A stretch of 38,451 bases of DNA. It comes from Candidatus Saganbacteria bacterium (GTDB taxonomy: Bacteria > Margulisbacteria > WOR-1 > XYC2-FULL-46-14). The notes beneath the pieces were generated by a model, which was given only the letters and a program-made list of their open reading frames with translations, was not told where the DNA came from and did no database searches. The stretch lies in contig JABMQY010000083.1 in NCBI GenBank assembly GCA_013202975.1, positions 1-38,451 on the forward strand. The letters run 5' to 3'. The position numbers and the translations under genes are program-made. Below are positions 16,540 to 24,594 of this stretch, piece by piece (the stretch's first letter is position 1; each line of letters opens with the position of its first letter).

Positions 16540-17747
16540 TGGGCGGGATTTCACCGGCAATATTATTTGGCAGAATTAATACGGCAAAAGCCGCTGCTGG
16601 CAAGGCGGAGCAGCTTGGTAATAAAGAGCAAAAAGCTGTAAAGGGTGTTGATCTGAAAAATGCCGATGCCAATAAAGATGGAAATGTTTCGGGGCTGGAA
16701 TTTTCAAATTTCATCCTGGCACAAAAAAACCCCGTAACAATTGAATTTGCCGGAAAATCTTATAAAGTTGAAAATGGAAAGATAGAAGAAAAAATTGCGG
16801 ATGCTCCGAAAAAAACTGAGCGATGGGCAACTCCTGATAAGGCACCTCTTGATCCATATGAACAGATCCATGATATATTTAAAACGATGTTTAAAAGGGA
16901 AATTCCTCCTGAAATGAAGGGTGAGGCGATGGGCTTTATTGAAGGATTGAAGCATTTTGAGGCAAAGGGAAGGGGTTATATCCGGCCAAATAGCGGTGTT
17001 TTTAGCAATACTCTCAAGAAATATTTAGCTTTTATTCTAATGGGGGATGAAGACCATGCTCGCTGGATTTCTGATAAATCTCTTGATTTCTTTTTTGGAA
17101 ATCAGGACGGTAAATTAAATGATGACGACAAAATCAGTATTGTCGGGTTGCTTGAGCGTTTAAAAGCATATCTTCCCTATATCATGACTTTAAATGCCCA
17201 AGGAAATGGTTCCGGTGCCTGGGCAATATTGCAGGGAGAAATTCATTACGTTGATTTTGGTAAAATGGCCGGATATTCCGATAAATGGGATTTTAACAGT
17301 TTATCAACGAAGTCTCCTCTTAAGAGAAATTTTATCTATGCACAAAAAGCCTATCAGGAAAGTGTATCGGGCAAAGAAAAAGCAAGAAGGGAAAAAGAGA
17401 TTAAGGAAATGATTAAATCAGGATCTATAGACTATAACAAGATGAGCCGGGAATTGCGCCAGTTGGTTATGGTATCGGCACAGGCCCATTTTAGACACCT
17501 TTGTTACCAGTACAAGGAAACAATTGACTGGGATAAAGAGCTCAAGCTGAAGGGCGACCTTCTTAAGAAATTTACCCAAGGAATGTTCAGGAAATGGCTC
17601 GAAAATGGAACTCTGCCTGAAGAGGTAAATAAGGAGGCCATTGAAGCTGATTATATTGCATATAATAAAGAGATTGCCCAAAGAGAGGCCGCAAAACCGA
17701 AAGAACCCCCTAAAAAGGCTCTCCCTGATTCACCCCCCTCAAAATAA
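16539..17747 (+). CDS. Island protein with EF-hand, 402 aa
   Basis: Not a recognised family overall. Residues 43-54 form a canonical EF-hand loop (DANKDGNVSGLE: Asp43, Asn45, Asp47, Asn49, Glu54), so calcium binding is likely. A second, degenerate loop, NQDGKLNDDD, is at 188-197. The rest is mainly helical with many Phe/Tyr/Trp (155-250), then a Lys/Glu-rich region and a Pro/Lys tail. It starts MGGIS without a signal peptide. It is coupled by TAATG overlap to the small membrane protein and ends site-1 transcription unit. Calcium could gate folding outside the cell if it is exported, but that is inference. Confidence 0.75.
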   Translation: MGGISPAILFGRINTAKAAAGKAEQLGNKEQKAVKGVDLKNADANKDGNVSGLEFSNFILAQKNPVTIEFAGKSYKVENGKIEEKIADAPKKTERWATPDKAPLDPYEQIHDIFKTMFKREIPPEMKGEAMGFIEGLKHFEAKGRGYIRPNSGVFSNTLKKYLAFILMGDEDHARWISDKSLDFFFGNQDGKLNDDDKISIVGLLERLKAYLPYIMTLNAQGNGSGAWAILQGEIHYVDFGKMAGYSDKWDFNSLSTKSPLKRNFIYAQKAYQESVSGKEKARREKEIKEMIKSGSIDYNKMSRELRQLVMVSAQAHFRHLCYQYKETIDWDKELKLKGDLLKKFTQGMFRKWLENGTLPEEVNKEAIEADYIAYNKEIAQREAAKPKEPPKKALPDSPPSK

Positions 17748-17768
17748 GAAATAAAGCCGATTCTCCAT

Positions 17769-17796
17769 GCAAGTTTTTACCCTCCCAATACGATAA
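17769..17796 (+). promoter_or_regulatory. Sigma-28-like promoter, island site 2
   Basis: GCAAGTTT (17769-17776), 12 bases, TACGATAA (17789-17796), in the 88-base gap before the 1625-aa gene. Predicted start near 17803; AAGGAG at 17825-17830 then serves GTG 17836. Confidence 0.8.
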
Positions 17797-17835
17797 TAAT
17801 CATAGAGAGATGTATTAAGTATTTAAGGAGATAAA

Positions 17836-20800
17836 GTGCCAAATCCAAACCAAGTAAATTGCATAAAAATCGTAGAAGATTATTATAATAAGTGGGCTAA
17901 CGCAGCCGGCCAGCCGATCGGTTACTTTGATTCAAATTCAGTCTGGAATTCTGTGAAAGAGGCGGTTGACTCAGCTTCTATCGGTTCTTCTAAAAAAGGT
18001 AACTCAAACAATAAACCTGGAAAGCTCGGAAGTTCTTCAAACTATATTACCAACAGCGACTCAAATAGAAATGTAGGTTCTTTTCTTGACCAACAGAGAG
18101 AGGATGCTTTTAGCGGTCTCACGGAGGGAAATTTAACCAATGGTTTAGACGGTGATGGCTTTGCTTCTTTGGATCGCGGAAAAATGGAAGCCCTCTTTAG
18201 AAAACTGCGCTCGATTGCAAACGTCTATCTTTTACTGGCGCAATGCGAAGATACAAAAGAAGAATCCCAGGAACGTCTCAATCAGGCTTTTACCGAATCC
18301 CAGCAGCCCCAAAACAGAGGTACCTGGTCTGAAGGAGCCATTAAATCAAACCAGGAGATGATGAAGAGTTTCCAGAAAGGTGTTATGGCTTTAGTGAAAA
18401 GAGTTGATGCGCACAATAATAAAATTTATAAAGAAAAAAAGGCAGAGATTGAGTCCTGGCGAGATGATACCGGCAGCCAGATAGAAAACTGGATAATGTG
18501 CGGAAACAAAGAGGGCGAAGAAGCAAAAGAGATGAAACAGCTAAGTGATGACTATGCCAAAGCAAAACAGAGGAGCCTGGATACCATCCATCATTTAAAA
18601 GGTATGGCTCAGGGTATAAATTCTGGAATACAGGCAAAGGCAAATAATACGATGGGGGATTTACTGGATGATGGGGGGTATACGACCCATACCAGTAATG
18701 GATATATCGATATGAACCAGTCTATGGATGCTTTAACCGACATCAGAAAGCTTTTAGTCGGATTAGTAAATGCCAACCGCATGATTGCATCTTCTCATTC
18801 TACAAAACAGGAAGCAAGAGGAGCAATGGAAGAGGTCATTGACGGCAAGAAATCGGGCAGTAACAAATTCAAGACGATTGAAGAGATAGTGGAGGCAGAG
18901 TCTACCCAGTCAATGAGCCTTTTTGATTCAATAAAAATGGATATATTAAATAAACAGAAGTTTATTAACCACAAAAAATACTTTCAGTTTCAGGTTGAAA
19001 AATATGAGAGGGGATGGGTCTCCCGTTTATTTTCTCGCATATGTACAGCTATTTCTTTTATTTGCAGTATTGTAGCCCTCTTTGTTCCATGGTTTGCAGC
19101 TATTGCGGCAGCCTTTGCGGTTGGTGCAGCCGTTTTGGATTACTGTGCCGCGCTTTACGCCGATGGTGTTAATGATGAGTATAACCCGTCAGTAAGAAAC
19201 GATACCAGGAGCGGTGATGCCTCTGCCGGAATGGTAAGTACGATCGAAGATATCGGACGAGGGATAAAGGGAGATGTTGGATTTAGCCAACTTGATCTGG
19301 ATAATGAAGGGATGTATCAGATAAACCAGGCAGAGCTGGCCAGAATGCAGAGAACTTTAAATAGTGTCAATGCTGCCCTTTTAATCATTCAAAAAGCGGT
19401 CTCCCAGAGAGGTAAAGTTCTTAACGCGATCCAGCGTGCCTCTTCCGGACTTAGGGGTGCAAGCGGTTCTGCGGAGGTCTTTGAGGCAGGTGCGCAGGCA
19501 GCAATAGAACAGAGCGGTGCAGAGTTTGGTGCATTAACCTTTCAGCTTTCTGAATTTAAAGAGGGACATAATCTTGAACGCCAACAGGAAATAGCCATGG
19601 AAGAAGCTACCACCGCCTTTACCTGGTCAATAATAATTGGTGCTGCGGGAGCCGCAATTGGTGGTGCTTTTGGTGGGGCTGGCGCTGCAATCGGATCTCA
19701 GCTCGGTATGGCCTTAGGGTCAGCTGCAGCCGAGATGTATAATAGTTATGAAAATGGGGCTTACATGATGCCAGAATACGAACCGGATACCAGTGATTTT
19801 GATAATCCTCAAGATGGTAAGTTATCAAAGGATCTGGGAGTAAAACTCGGTTCTGTCGAAGCTGGTATTTATGATGATCTTTTAAGCAATGGAATAATCG
19901 GTATTGGAGATAATCAATACGGCCTGAATGCAGATAAGATTGCTGCCCTGCAGACAAAGTTAATGCGCTTAATGAATACACTGGCAACTATAATCACAGC
20001 TCAGGAACTAAAGAGCGAATTATTGGGGAATATATCAGAGGCTTATGGAAATACTACCGTAAAAAAATCAAGCGATATGAACCGGGTTAACAACCATTTC
20101 GCCTCTTCTTTTAGGGTTTTTAACTATTTAAAACAGCTCTTAACAGAAAAGGTTCAGGTAAAGAACAGGATTGCAGCAGCCGAGACCAGAGTTGAAGATG
20201 CCTTGACCAAGTTTTTAGTTAATGCCGCAATTGCAGTGATAGCATCTACTGTAGCCGCGATTGCATCAAGCGCCGCAACTACTATCATGTCTATCGCCAA
20301 TATGTTAATGACTGCCTTCAATCTTGCCTACGATATATATAGGTCCCTTAAAAAGGCTACCGAGGATTACGGTGATCTTGAAAACTATAGTGTAAGGGAA
20401 GGGGACAAGGCAAAAAAAGATGCGGTCAAACGTTTGGGTGATGCTGCTAATGCCTCTGATCCGGCTAAAAGTACCGAACAGGACATAATGAGACGATTAG
20501 ATCTCAAGGAAGCCCAATTGTATTTAGACGGCAGTTTATTAGAAGACCGTTCCAATGGCACGATCGGAATAAACCAGGGGGAGCTAGCTTTGGCTGTCGC
20601 CAAGTCAACCGGAATATACCGAACACGGGCCATTCTCTCTGGAGCGATGAAACAAATACAGGCTTGCTTAGCAATGGTTCAAAGAGCCACCTCTGATGTC
20701 AGGTATCCTTCAAACGCCTCTTTAACCGCTTTTGATGTTGCAAACTATCAGACAAAAGTGATGACCGAGTCAATTTTGCAAACACAGATCCAGGCTTTGC

Positions 20801-22713
20801 AGTCGGTATCCAGCCGGCATAACCAGATGAGCGAGGCAATGCGTAATGCAATCGTCGGTTTTGTTAAACTGGGAATTGTTGTTGTACAGGCTATTATTTC
20901 TCACGCCAGCAATGATAGTCCGTTTAGTAAAGATCAGCAGATGGCCCTGGAAACAAAACAAGCGGCCTTTGATAAAATGAAAATAAAGGACCCGACAAAA
21001 GGGCTAACCAATCAGGAAAAACTAAAACTTGAGCAGCTCCAAAAACACAATGCAAAGCCAACAAAACTTAAATTGGTATGTATGACCGCTTTGCAATTAA
21101 CCCAAACTATATCTGACTGGGCAGTTGGTGCAATTGTAGATGGTGCCCGTGAGTCGGATGATGCTGGTAAAAAGGGAGAGCAGCTCTCTGAGAGCCGCAA
21201 ATCATTAACCAAGTCGGTAAAGGACGCAAAATCATATGAGCAGGGAGTTGGTGCTATGGAAGCAGCTGCCCTGTCAGATGAATTAATGGGCGGTAATTTT
21301 GGCCTAAATATTCAGGACATTAATTATGATAAGGTCCGTGCCAAAGAGGGGATGGATGGGATTAAGTCCTTATCTAAATCGTTGATTATGAAAGCAATCC
21401 AGCTTTATAAGTATTCAATGCAGGATGACCGCACAACCCTTATGCACCGTCAAAAAGCTAAAGAAGTGGCAGAAAAGATACGTGGTAACCAGCGGGAGAT
21501 CAGTGAAGCGTTAAAGAGATATAATACCCAGGCTCCGATAGCTCTGGATAGAGCCAGAAAATCGGCCAAGGCTTTTCAGGCAGATAATAAGAGTACCCAG
21601 GCCCGCAGTATGGCTCAAATGGCCAGGGCAGATTTTATTCAGGCTTCTCAGCCAATGCTTGAACATACCGAGCAGCTGGCTGATACTCAGGCAGAAGTTA
21701 ATAAGTTAAGGGACCAGAGAGAGAGTGTTGTCAAAGAAGAACATAAGACTGACCCGCTTCGGGCAAAGGAAGATGAAAAGACTGCTCAGATAGAAAAGCC
21801 TGATCAGGAGATCAGCTCATCCAAGGAAATAAAGAAGCAAATTGCAGAATTGCGCAGGGAATTAAAGGAACTTAGCAATGTTGCTGATCCTGGACAGTCA
21901 TTTGCAAAAATGCAGCAGATACATTCTAAGATGCAGCAGTTGCAAAGATCGGTCAGCTCTGCCAAGGTTGCAGCCGACTTTTCCGAAGCATCAGTAACAC
22001 CTTCTAATGTTAACAAAGTTCAGGCCGAAATTGATAAGGAGATGGCAACCCAGCTTGAAAAGTTAACAAAGGATAAATCATCAAAAGTAAAATTAGAGGA
22101 TTTAACAAAACTGCAATTAAAAGATCTTTACCGTTCATTATATAAAGAGATCTTCAAGCCGGCCAGAACCAGGCTTCAGAAAAATAAGGGAGAGCAGAGA
22201 TTAATCAAGAGTGCTTTAAGTAAACTTCCAAAAGAGCAGCATACTCAGAGGACAAATCTTGAGGCAGCCTTGTTGACACTTCAGAATGAAGAAGGGGAAA
22301 TCAGGCAAAGGATACAGGGATTTAACCGCCTGGTTGGAAATATTAACCGTGTTTATCGGACAAAGAGTGGAAAAGACCTCGAGCCTTTAAAAGAGATCAA
22401 TCGTCCGGTGCCGGAAGGTTCCGGGACTATAGCGCCCCAAGTAAAGGCCCCTGCAGCAGCAGCTTCCAGGGTTTCAAAACCAGAAGAAGATGCTAAGATA
22501 AAGAGAGCATCGGCGCCAGAGGAAGCCCCTGCACCATCCGGCGCAGGGCAAGCAAAAGAAGAGGGTTTTTCTTTTGATAAGCTTGAAAATGAGTTTATGG
22601 CATTTGTATCTAGAATTGATGGTGTGATTGACAGATTAAAAGGATCAGTCGGCCAAATAAAATCAGCCAGCCAAAGAGCCGATGCTCTGGCCAGGGAGAA
22701 GAACAGTGCTTAA
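17836..22713 (+). CDS. Giant repeat protein with hydrophobic hairpins, 1625 aa
   Basis: The largest gene of the island, not recognised. GTG start with AAGGAG 5 bases upstream. Six short modules share a turn plus amphipathic helix, of the form (D/N)G-x-I-x-(I/L)N-x-x-(E/K)L: near residues 105 (DGFASLDRGKM), 287 (NGYIDMNQ), 489 (EGMYQINQAEL), 696 (NQYGLNADKI), 899 (NGTIGINQGEL) and 1151 (GNFGLNIQDI). Between them lie hydrophobic segments at ~401-440, ~593-635 (a glycine zipper, GAAIGGAFGGAGAAIG), ~789-835 and weaker ones near 1001-1027 and 1080-1104. Residues ~1180-1530 are a long coiled coil; a Pro/Ala linker follows, then a final helix. No signal peptide. The mix of coiled coil and hydrophobic hairpins recalls type III translocators or pore-forming toxins; a phage tape measure is less likely because no phage genes are nearby. 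Confidence 0.85.
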   Translation: MPNPNQVNCIKIVEDYYNKWANAAGQPIGYFDSNSVWNSVKEAVDSASIGSSKKGNSNNKPGKLGSSSNYITNSDSNRNVGSFLDQQREDAFSGLTEGNLTNGLDGDGFASLDRGKMEALFRKLRSIANVYLLLAQCEDTKEESQERLNQAFTESQQPQNRGTWSEGAIKSNQEMMKSFQKGVMALVKRVDAHNNKIYKEKKAEIESWRDDTGSQIENWIMCGNKEGEEAKEMKQLSDDYAKAKQRSLDTIHHLKGMAQGINSGIQAKANNTMGDLLDDGGYTTHTSNGYIDMNQSMDALTDIRKLLVGLVNANRMIASSHSTKQEARGAMEEVIDGKKSGSNKFKTIEEIVEAESTQSMSLFDSIKMDILNKQKFINHKKYFQFQVEKYERGWVSRLFSRICTAISFICSIVALFVPWFAAIAAAFAVGAAVLDYCAALYADGVNDEYNPSVRNDTRSGDASAGMVSTIEDIGRGIKGDVGFSQLDLDNEGMYQINQAELARMQRTLNSVNAALLIIQKAVSQRGKVLNAIQRASSGLRGASGSAEVFEAGAQAAIEQSGAEFGALTFQLSEFKEGHNLERQQEIAMEEATTAFTWSIIIGAAGAAIGGAFGGAGAAIGSQLGMALGSAAAEMYNSYENGAYMMPEYEPDTSDFDNPQDGKLSKDLGVKLGSVEAGIYDDLLSNGIIGIGDNQYGLNADKIAALQTKLMRLMNTLATIITAQELKSELLGNISEAYGNTTVKKSSDMNRVNNHFASSFRVFNYLKQLLTEKVQVKNRIAAAETRVEDALTKFLVNAAIAVIASTVAAIASSAATTIMSIANMLMTAFNLAYDIYRSLKKATEDYGDLENYSVREGDKAKKDAVKRLGDAANASDPAKSTEQDIMRRLDLKEAQLYLDGSLLEDRSNGTIGINQGELALAVAKSTGIYRTRAILSGAMKQIQACLAMVQRATSDVRYPSNASLTAFDVANYQTKVMTESILQTQIQALQSVSSRHNQMSEAMRNAIVGFVKLGIVVVQAIISHASNDSPFSKDQQMALETKQAAFDKMKIKDPTKGLTNQEKLKLEQLQKHNAKPTKLKLVCMTALQLTQTISDWAVGAIVDGARESDDAGKKGEQLSESRKSLTKSVKDAKSYEQGVGAMEAAALSDELMGGNFGLNIQDINYDKVRAKEGMDGIKSLSKSLIMKAIQLYKYSMQDDRTTLMHRQKAKEVAEKIRGNQREISEALKRYNTQAPIALDRARKSAKAFQADNKSTQARSMAQMARADFIQASQPMLEHTEQLADTQAEVNKLRDQRESVVKEEHKTDPLRAKEDEKTAQIEKPDQEISSSKEIKKQIAELRRELKELSNVADPGQSFAKMQQIHSKMQQLQRSVSSAKVAADFSEASVTPSNVNKVQAEIDKEMATQLEKLTKDKSSKVKLEDLTKLQLKDLYRSLYKEIFKPARTRLQKNKGEQRLIKSALSKLPKEQHTQRTNLEAALLTLQNEEGEIRQRIQGFNRLVGNINRVYRTKSGKDLEPLKEINRPVPEGSGTIAPQVKAPAAAASRVSKPEEDAKIKRASAPEEAPAPSGAGQAKEEGFSFDKLENEFMAFVSRIDGVIDRLKGSVGQIKSASQRADALAREKNSA

Positions 22714-23251
22714 TTCTAAATTAAACGAAATCAAAAAGGCGGTTGTCTTTATTGATCAGGAAGCAAAGGTGCTGGTCCTGGATTATGATAAGAAAAAGCT
22801 CGAGATTAAAAATTTAATTTCAGGATATAAAAAATATCAAAAAGATAATCCTGAAGTTGCAAAACAGATCCAGGGAATTGTAAAATCTAAGATTAGTGAA
22901 ATCAAGGTTTTTGAAAATAAGCTAAAAGAGATTGAGAAGAAGCAATCTGAATTAAGAAAAAAATTAATGAATGTTTTTTCGAACACTGAAACAAATAAGG
23001 CTGCTAAGCCAATTGTTCAGAAGGAAAAGAGGGCGACTCCTGAAGCAAAGAAGATAATAAAAGTTTCTAAATTGCCGCATACAAAAATAGCGGCTCGTCC
23101 AGTGATTAAAACTGTTAAAAAAGCAGAACCAAAAAAAGAACATTCCCCTAAAATATCTACCCCTAATCTGCGTCAGCAGGCCCAGGAAGCTCAAAAAGCG
23201 CAGGACCAATTAGCTGCACTGGCAACCGGCCGCTCTTTTGGCAACGCCTAA
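22706..23251 (+). CDS. Coiled-coil island protein, 181 aa
   Basis: Starts at GTG 22706, chosen because AGGGAG (22693-22698) is 7 bases upstream; this start overlaps the end of the giant gene by 8 bases, so translation is coupled. Residues 1-95 are a continuous Lys/Glu/Ile helix with heptad character. Residues 100-155 are a Lys/Pro/Ala-rich basic linker, and the C-terminus is Gln/Ala-rich (RQQAQEAQKAQDQ). No signal peptide. Co-production with the giant protein suggests a partner, for example a chaperone or co-exported stalk; size and coiled coil recall FliJ/YscO-type stalk proteins, but there is no motif to confirm it. Confidence 0.7.
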   Translation: MLNSKLNEIKKAVVFIDQEAKVLVLDYDKKKLEIKNLISGYKKYQKDNPEVAKQIQGIVKSKISEIKVFENKLKEIEKKQSELRKKLMNVFSNTETNKAAKPIVQKEKRATPEAKKIIKVSKLPHTKIAARPVIKTVKKAEPKKEHSPKISTPNLRQQAQEAQKAQDQLAALATGRSFGNA

Positions 23252-23269
23252 AATAGTTCGCAAATCCAT

Positions 23270-23297
23270 GCAAGTTTTATCCCCCTCACCACGATAA
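23270..23297 (+). promoter_or_regulatory. Sigma-28-like promoter, island site 3
   Basis: GCAAGTTT (23270-23277), 12 bases, CACGATAA (23290-23297). The start codon of the next gene (23308, or 23314) lies just 10-16 bases after the -10, so this transcript would be leaderless or nearly so. Confidence 0.8.
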
Positions 23298-23307
23298 TAT
23301 AATTGTA

Positions 23308-23535
23308 ATGAATATGTCATCTGTATCAAATTTATCAAGAGGCAGTCAAATCGGCCAGACTAAAGAATTAGCCGGTCTGGCAAAAGAGATTACCAATGTG
23401 TTGGGGAGCAAAACAAAATCTTCTGATCTTTTTGATAAAGGAAAAGGGATTACTCAAAATGAGAAAATTAATGTCTCTCTTTTGGCAAAGCAGGAGTTTT
23501 CTAAGATCGGACGAAATGTACACGAGATGGCTTAA
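23308..23535 (+). CDS. Small island protein, 75 aa
   Basis: Not recognised. Two Met codons are close together (23308 and 23314); from the second the protein begins MSSVSNLSRG, much like other island proteins. No signal peptide or membrane segment; Lys/Gln/Ser-rich, likely one or two helices (KELAGLAKEITNVLG, LAKQEFSKIGRNV). No Shine-Dalgarno, which fits a leaderless transcript from site 3. It is the first of three tiny genes in a row. Confidence 0.6.
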   Translation: MNMSSVSNLSRGSQIGQTKELAGLAKEITNVLGSKTKSSDLFDKGKGITQNEKINVSLLAKQEFSKIGRNVHEMA

Positions 23536-23546
23536 GGAGAATAAAA

Positions 23547-23741
23547 ATGAGTTTTGGAACATCAGTTAAGGGAAGCAAAATGTTAAACAAGCTAAACGAC
23601 GTTTTAGGGGATAAGGGTAAACTTCCTCAAAGCCTTAAAAATGTTTTATCCGATGGTAATAAGGGGCAGGGGATTGAATCGACTGACAAGTCTACCCAGA
23701 CAAATCCGGTTGATATTCAAAGAGGAGGCATCGTAGTCTAA
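23547..23741 (+). CDS. Small island protein, 64 aa
   Basis: Not recognised. Starts MSFGTSVKGSK and contains a short helix-loop-helix (MLNKLNDVLG, LPQSLKNVLS), then a polar Thr/Asp/Gln-rich tail. AAGGAG lies 7-8 bases before the ATG. The stop overlaps the next ATG (TAATG). The shared pattern KLNDVLGDK / EITNVLGSK with the preceding 75-aa protein hints at weak paralogy. Confidence 0.55.
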   Translation: MSFGTSVKGSKMLNKLNDVLGDKGKLPQSLKNVLSDGNKGQGIESTDKSTQTNPVDIQRGGIVV

Positions 23742-24028
23742 TGAAAGGAATAAGCGCTTTAGGCGCAAATCAGGCAGTCCCAAAAGCGGAGCAGAGCAAG
23801 AAGAGCTCCAGCCGGACCGGATCGGTTACTTTTATTGAGACAATGTCACAGACCATCCGACTGCAGAAGATAGTTGTTCCTAATAAGGCCGCAGCCGCAG
23901 AACTTAATTTTGAGAGAAATAAAATGGTCAATTTTGATGATATTAAGTGGGATGCAGAAGAAGATAAGATTAATGCCTTTATCAAAAGAATTGAAAAGTT
24001 TATGAAGGATTCAAAAAAAGATTCTTAA
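23741..24028 (+). CDS. Small island protein, 95 aa
   Basis: Not recognised. Starts MKGISALGANQ, followed by a polar, probably disordered stretch to about residue 28, a hydrophobic/Thr-rich segment (SVTFIETMSQTIRLQKIVV), and an acidic-basic C-terminal helix (IKWDAEEDKINAFIKRIEKF). Coupled to the previous gene by TAATG, with AGAGGAGG about 14 bases upstream. Third gene of the site-3 unit. The small size and amphipathic C-terminus would suit an export chaperone or a small structural subunit; undecided. Confidence 0.6.
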   Translation: MKGISALGANQAVPKAEQSKKSSSRTGSVTFIETMSQTIRLQKIVVPNKAAAAELNFERNKMVNFDDIKWDAEEDKINAFIKRIEKFMKDSKKDS

Positions 24029-24037
24029 TAAAGGTGT

Positions 24038-24065
24038 GCAAGTTTTAGATAAGTTGTTTCGATAA
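24038..24065 (+). promoter_or_regulatory. Sigma-28-like promoter, island site 4
   Basis: GCAAGTTT (24038-24045), 12 bases, TTCGATAA (24058-24065). Followed by GGGAGGTGA at 24076-24084 and ATG 24090, the best-formed leader of the six units. Confidence 0.8.
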
Positions 24066-24089
24066 TATAAACACAGGGAGGTGAGAATT

Positions 24090-24506
24090 ATGTCAAACGC
24101 AGGAGCAGCCGGAAGCACAGAGCAGGCCATAGGGCAATGGCTCGATGAAAGTTTAAACTCATTAACGGATTTTATGACTGAGGTTACAGCAGGAAAGGAT
24201 GGGCAGACCGATATCGCTGTTGGAGGACCGAAAACGGAGACTATTTCTGGTCAATCTTTATCAAAAGAAGATTCCGCAGCAATTATCAAGGCAGCACAAC
24301 GAGCTGGTGGAGGAGCAGGACTGTATACCAAAACTCACAAAGGTGACTGGGTCGGAACCCATACCATGGAGGGTATGTTGGTTACAGCCAAAGCTAACCA
24401 GGAGTTAACACAGGGAACAAACTTGTTAACCAAGACTATTGAGCAGAAGGCCAAGGTTCAGAAGAAGGGAGAACAGGCCAGCAAAACCATGTCTCAATAC
24501 GCATAG
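24090..24506 (+). CDS. Candidate structural/secreted protein, 138 aa
   Basis: ATG 24090 is preferred over an in-frame GTG at 24081, which lies inside the GGGAGGTGA Shine-Dalgarno. The protein starts MSNAGAAGSTEQ, has an N-terminal helix (AIGQWLDESLNSLTDFMTE, ~13-31), a Gly/Thr-rich middle (35-95, including GGGAGLYTKTH), and a C-terminal Gln/Lys/Thr helix (~100-138). Helices at both ends around a variable polar middle is the plan of flagellin- and needle/filament-type subunits, but no sequence family is recognised. Low Cys, no signal peptide. The strong ribosome site and the following paired hairpins suggest high expression. Confidence 0.7.
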   Translation: MSNAGAAGSTEQAIGQWLDESLNSLTDFMTEVTAGKDGQTDIAVGGPKTETISGQSLSKEDSAAIIKAAQRAGGGAGLYTKTHKGDWVGTHTMEGMLVTAKANQELTQGTNLLTKTIEQKAKVQKKGEQASKTMSQYA

Positions 24507-24519
24507 CAACCAAATAAGG

Positions 24520-24571
24520 GGGCCGCAAGGCCCTTCTTATAATGCCCGGAGAGATTCGGGCATTATAAGAA
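24520..24571 (+). other. Two adjacent mRNA hairpins between small structural-type genes
   Basis: Hairpin 1 is GGGCC-GCAA-GGCCC (24520-24533) with a GNRA tetraloop. Hairpin 2 is a perfect 15-base-pair stem (24534-24548 with 24557-24571) with an 8-base loop. No T run follows on the plus strand, so it reads as a processing or stabilising element rather than a terminator. AGGAGG of the next gene begins 10 bases later. Confidence 0.8.
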
Positions 24572-24594
24572 AGAAAAAATAGGAGGAAAATATA

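Noticed and set aside
19619-19987. 122-codon open frame antisense to the giant gene
   Set aside because: It mirrors the glycine/alanine-rich segment of the real gene, has odd composition (many Tyr, His, Gln, Leu) and no start signal.
17836-22713. Prophage tape-measure protein
   Set aside because: Size and helices would fit, but there are no terminase, capsid, tail, lysis or integrase genes nearby, and expression is tied to the island promoter family.
24090-24506. Flagellin
   Set aside because: The sigma-28-like promoter and terminal helices suggested it, but the conserved flagellin N- and C-terminal D0/D1 motifs are absent and the protein is too short.
24534-24571. Rho-independent terminator after the 138-aa gene
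   Set aside because: The stem is strong but is followed by AAGAAAGAAAAAAT, not a T run, on the transcribed strand; a T run exists only for the minus strand, where no gene lies.
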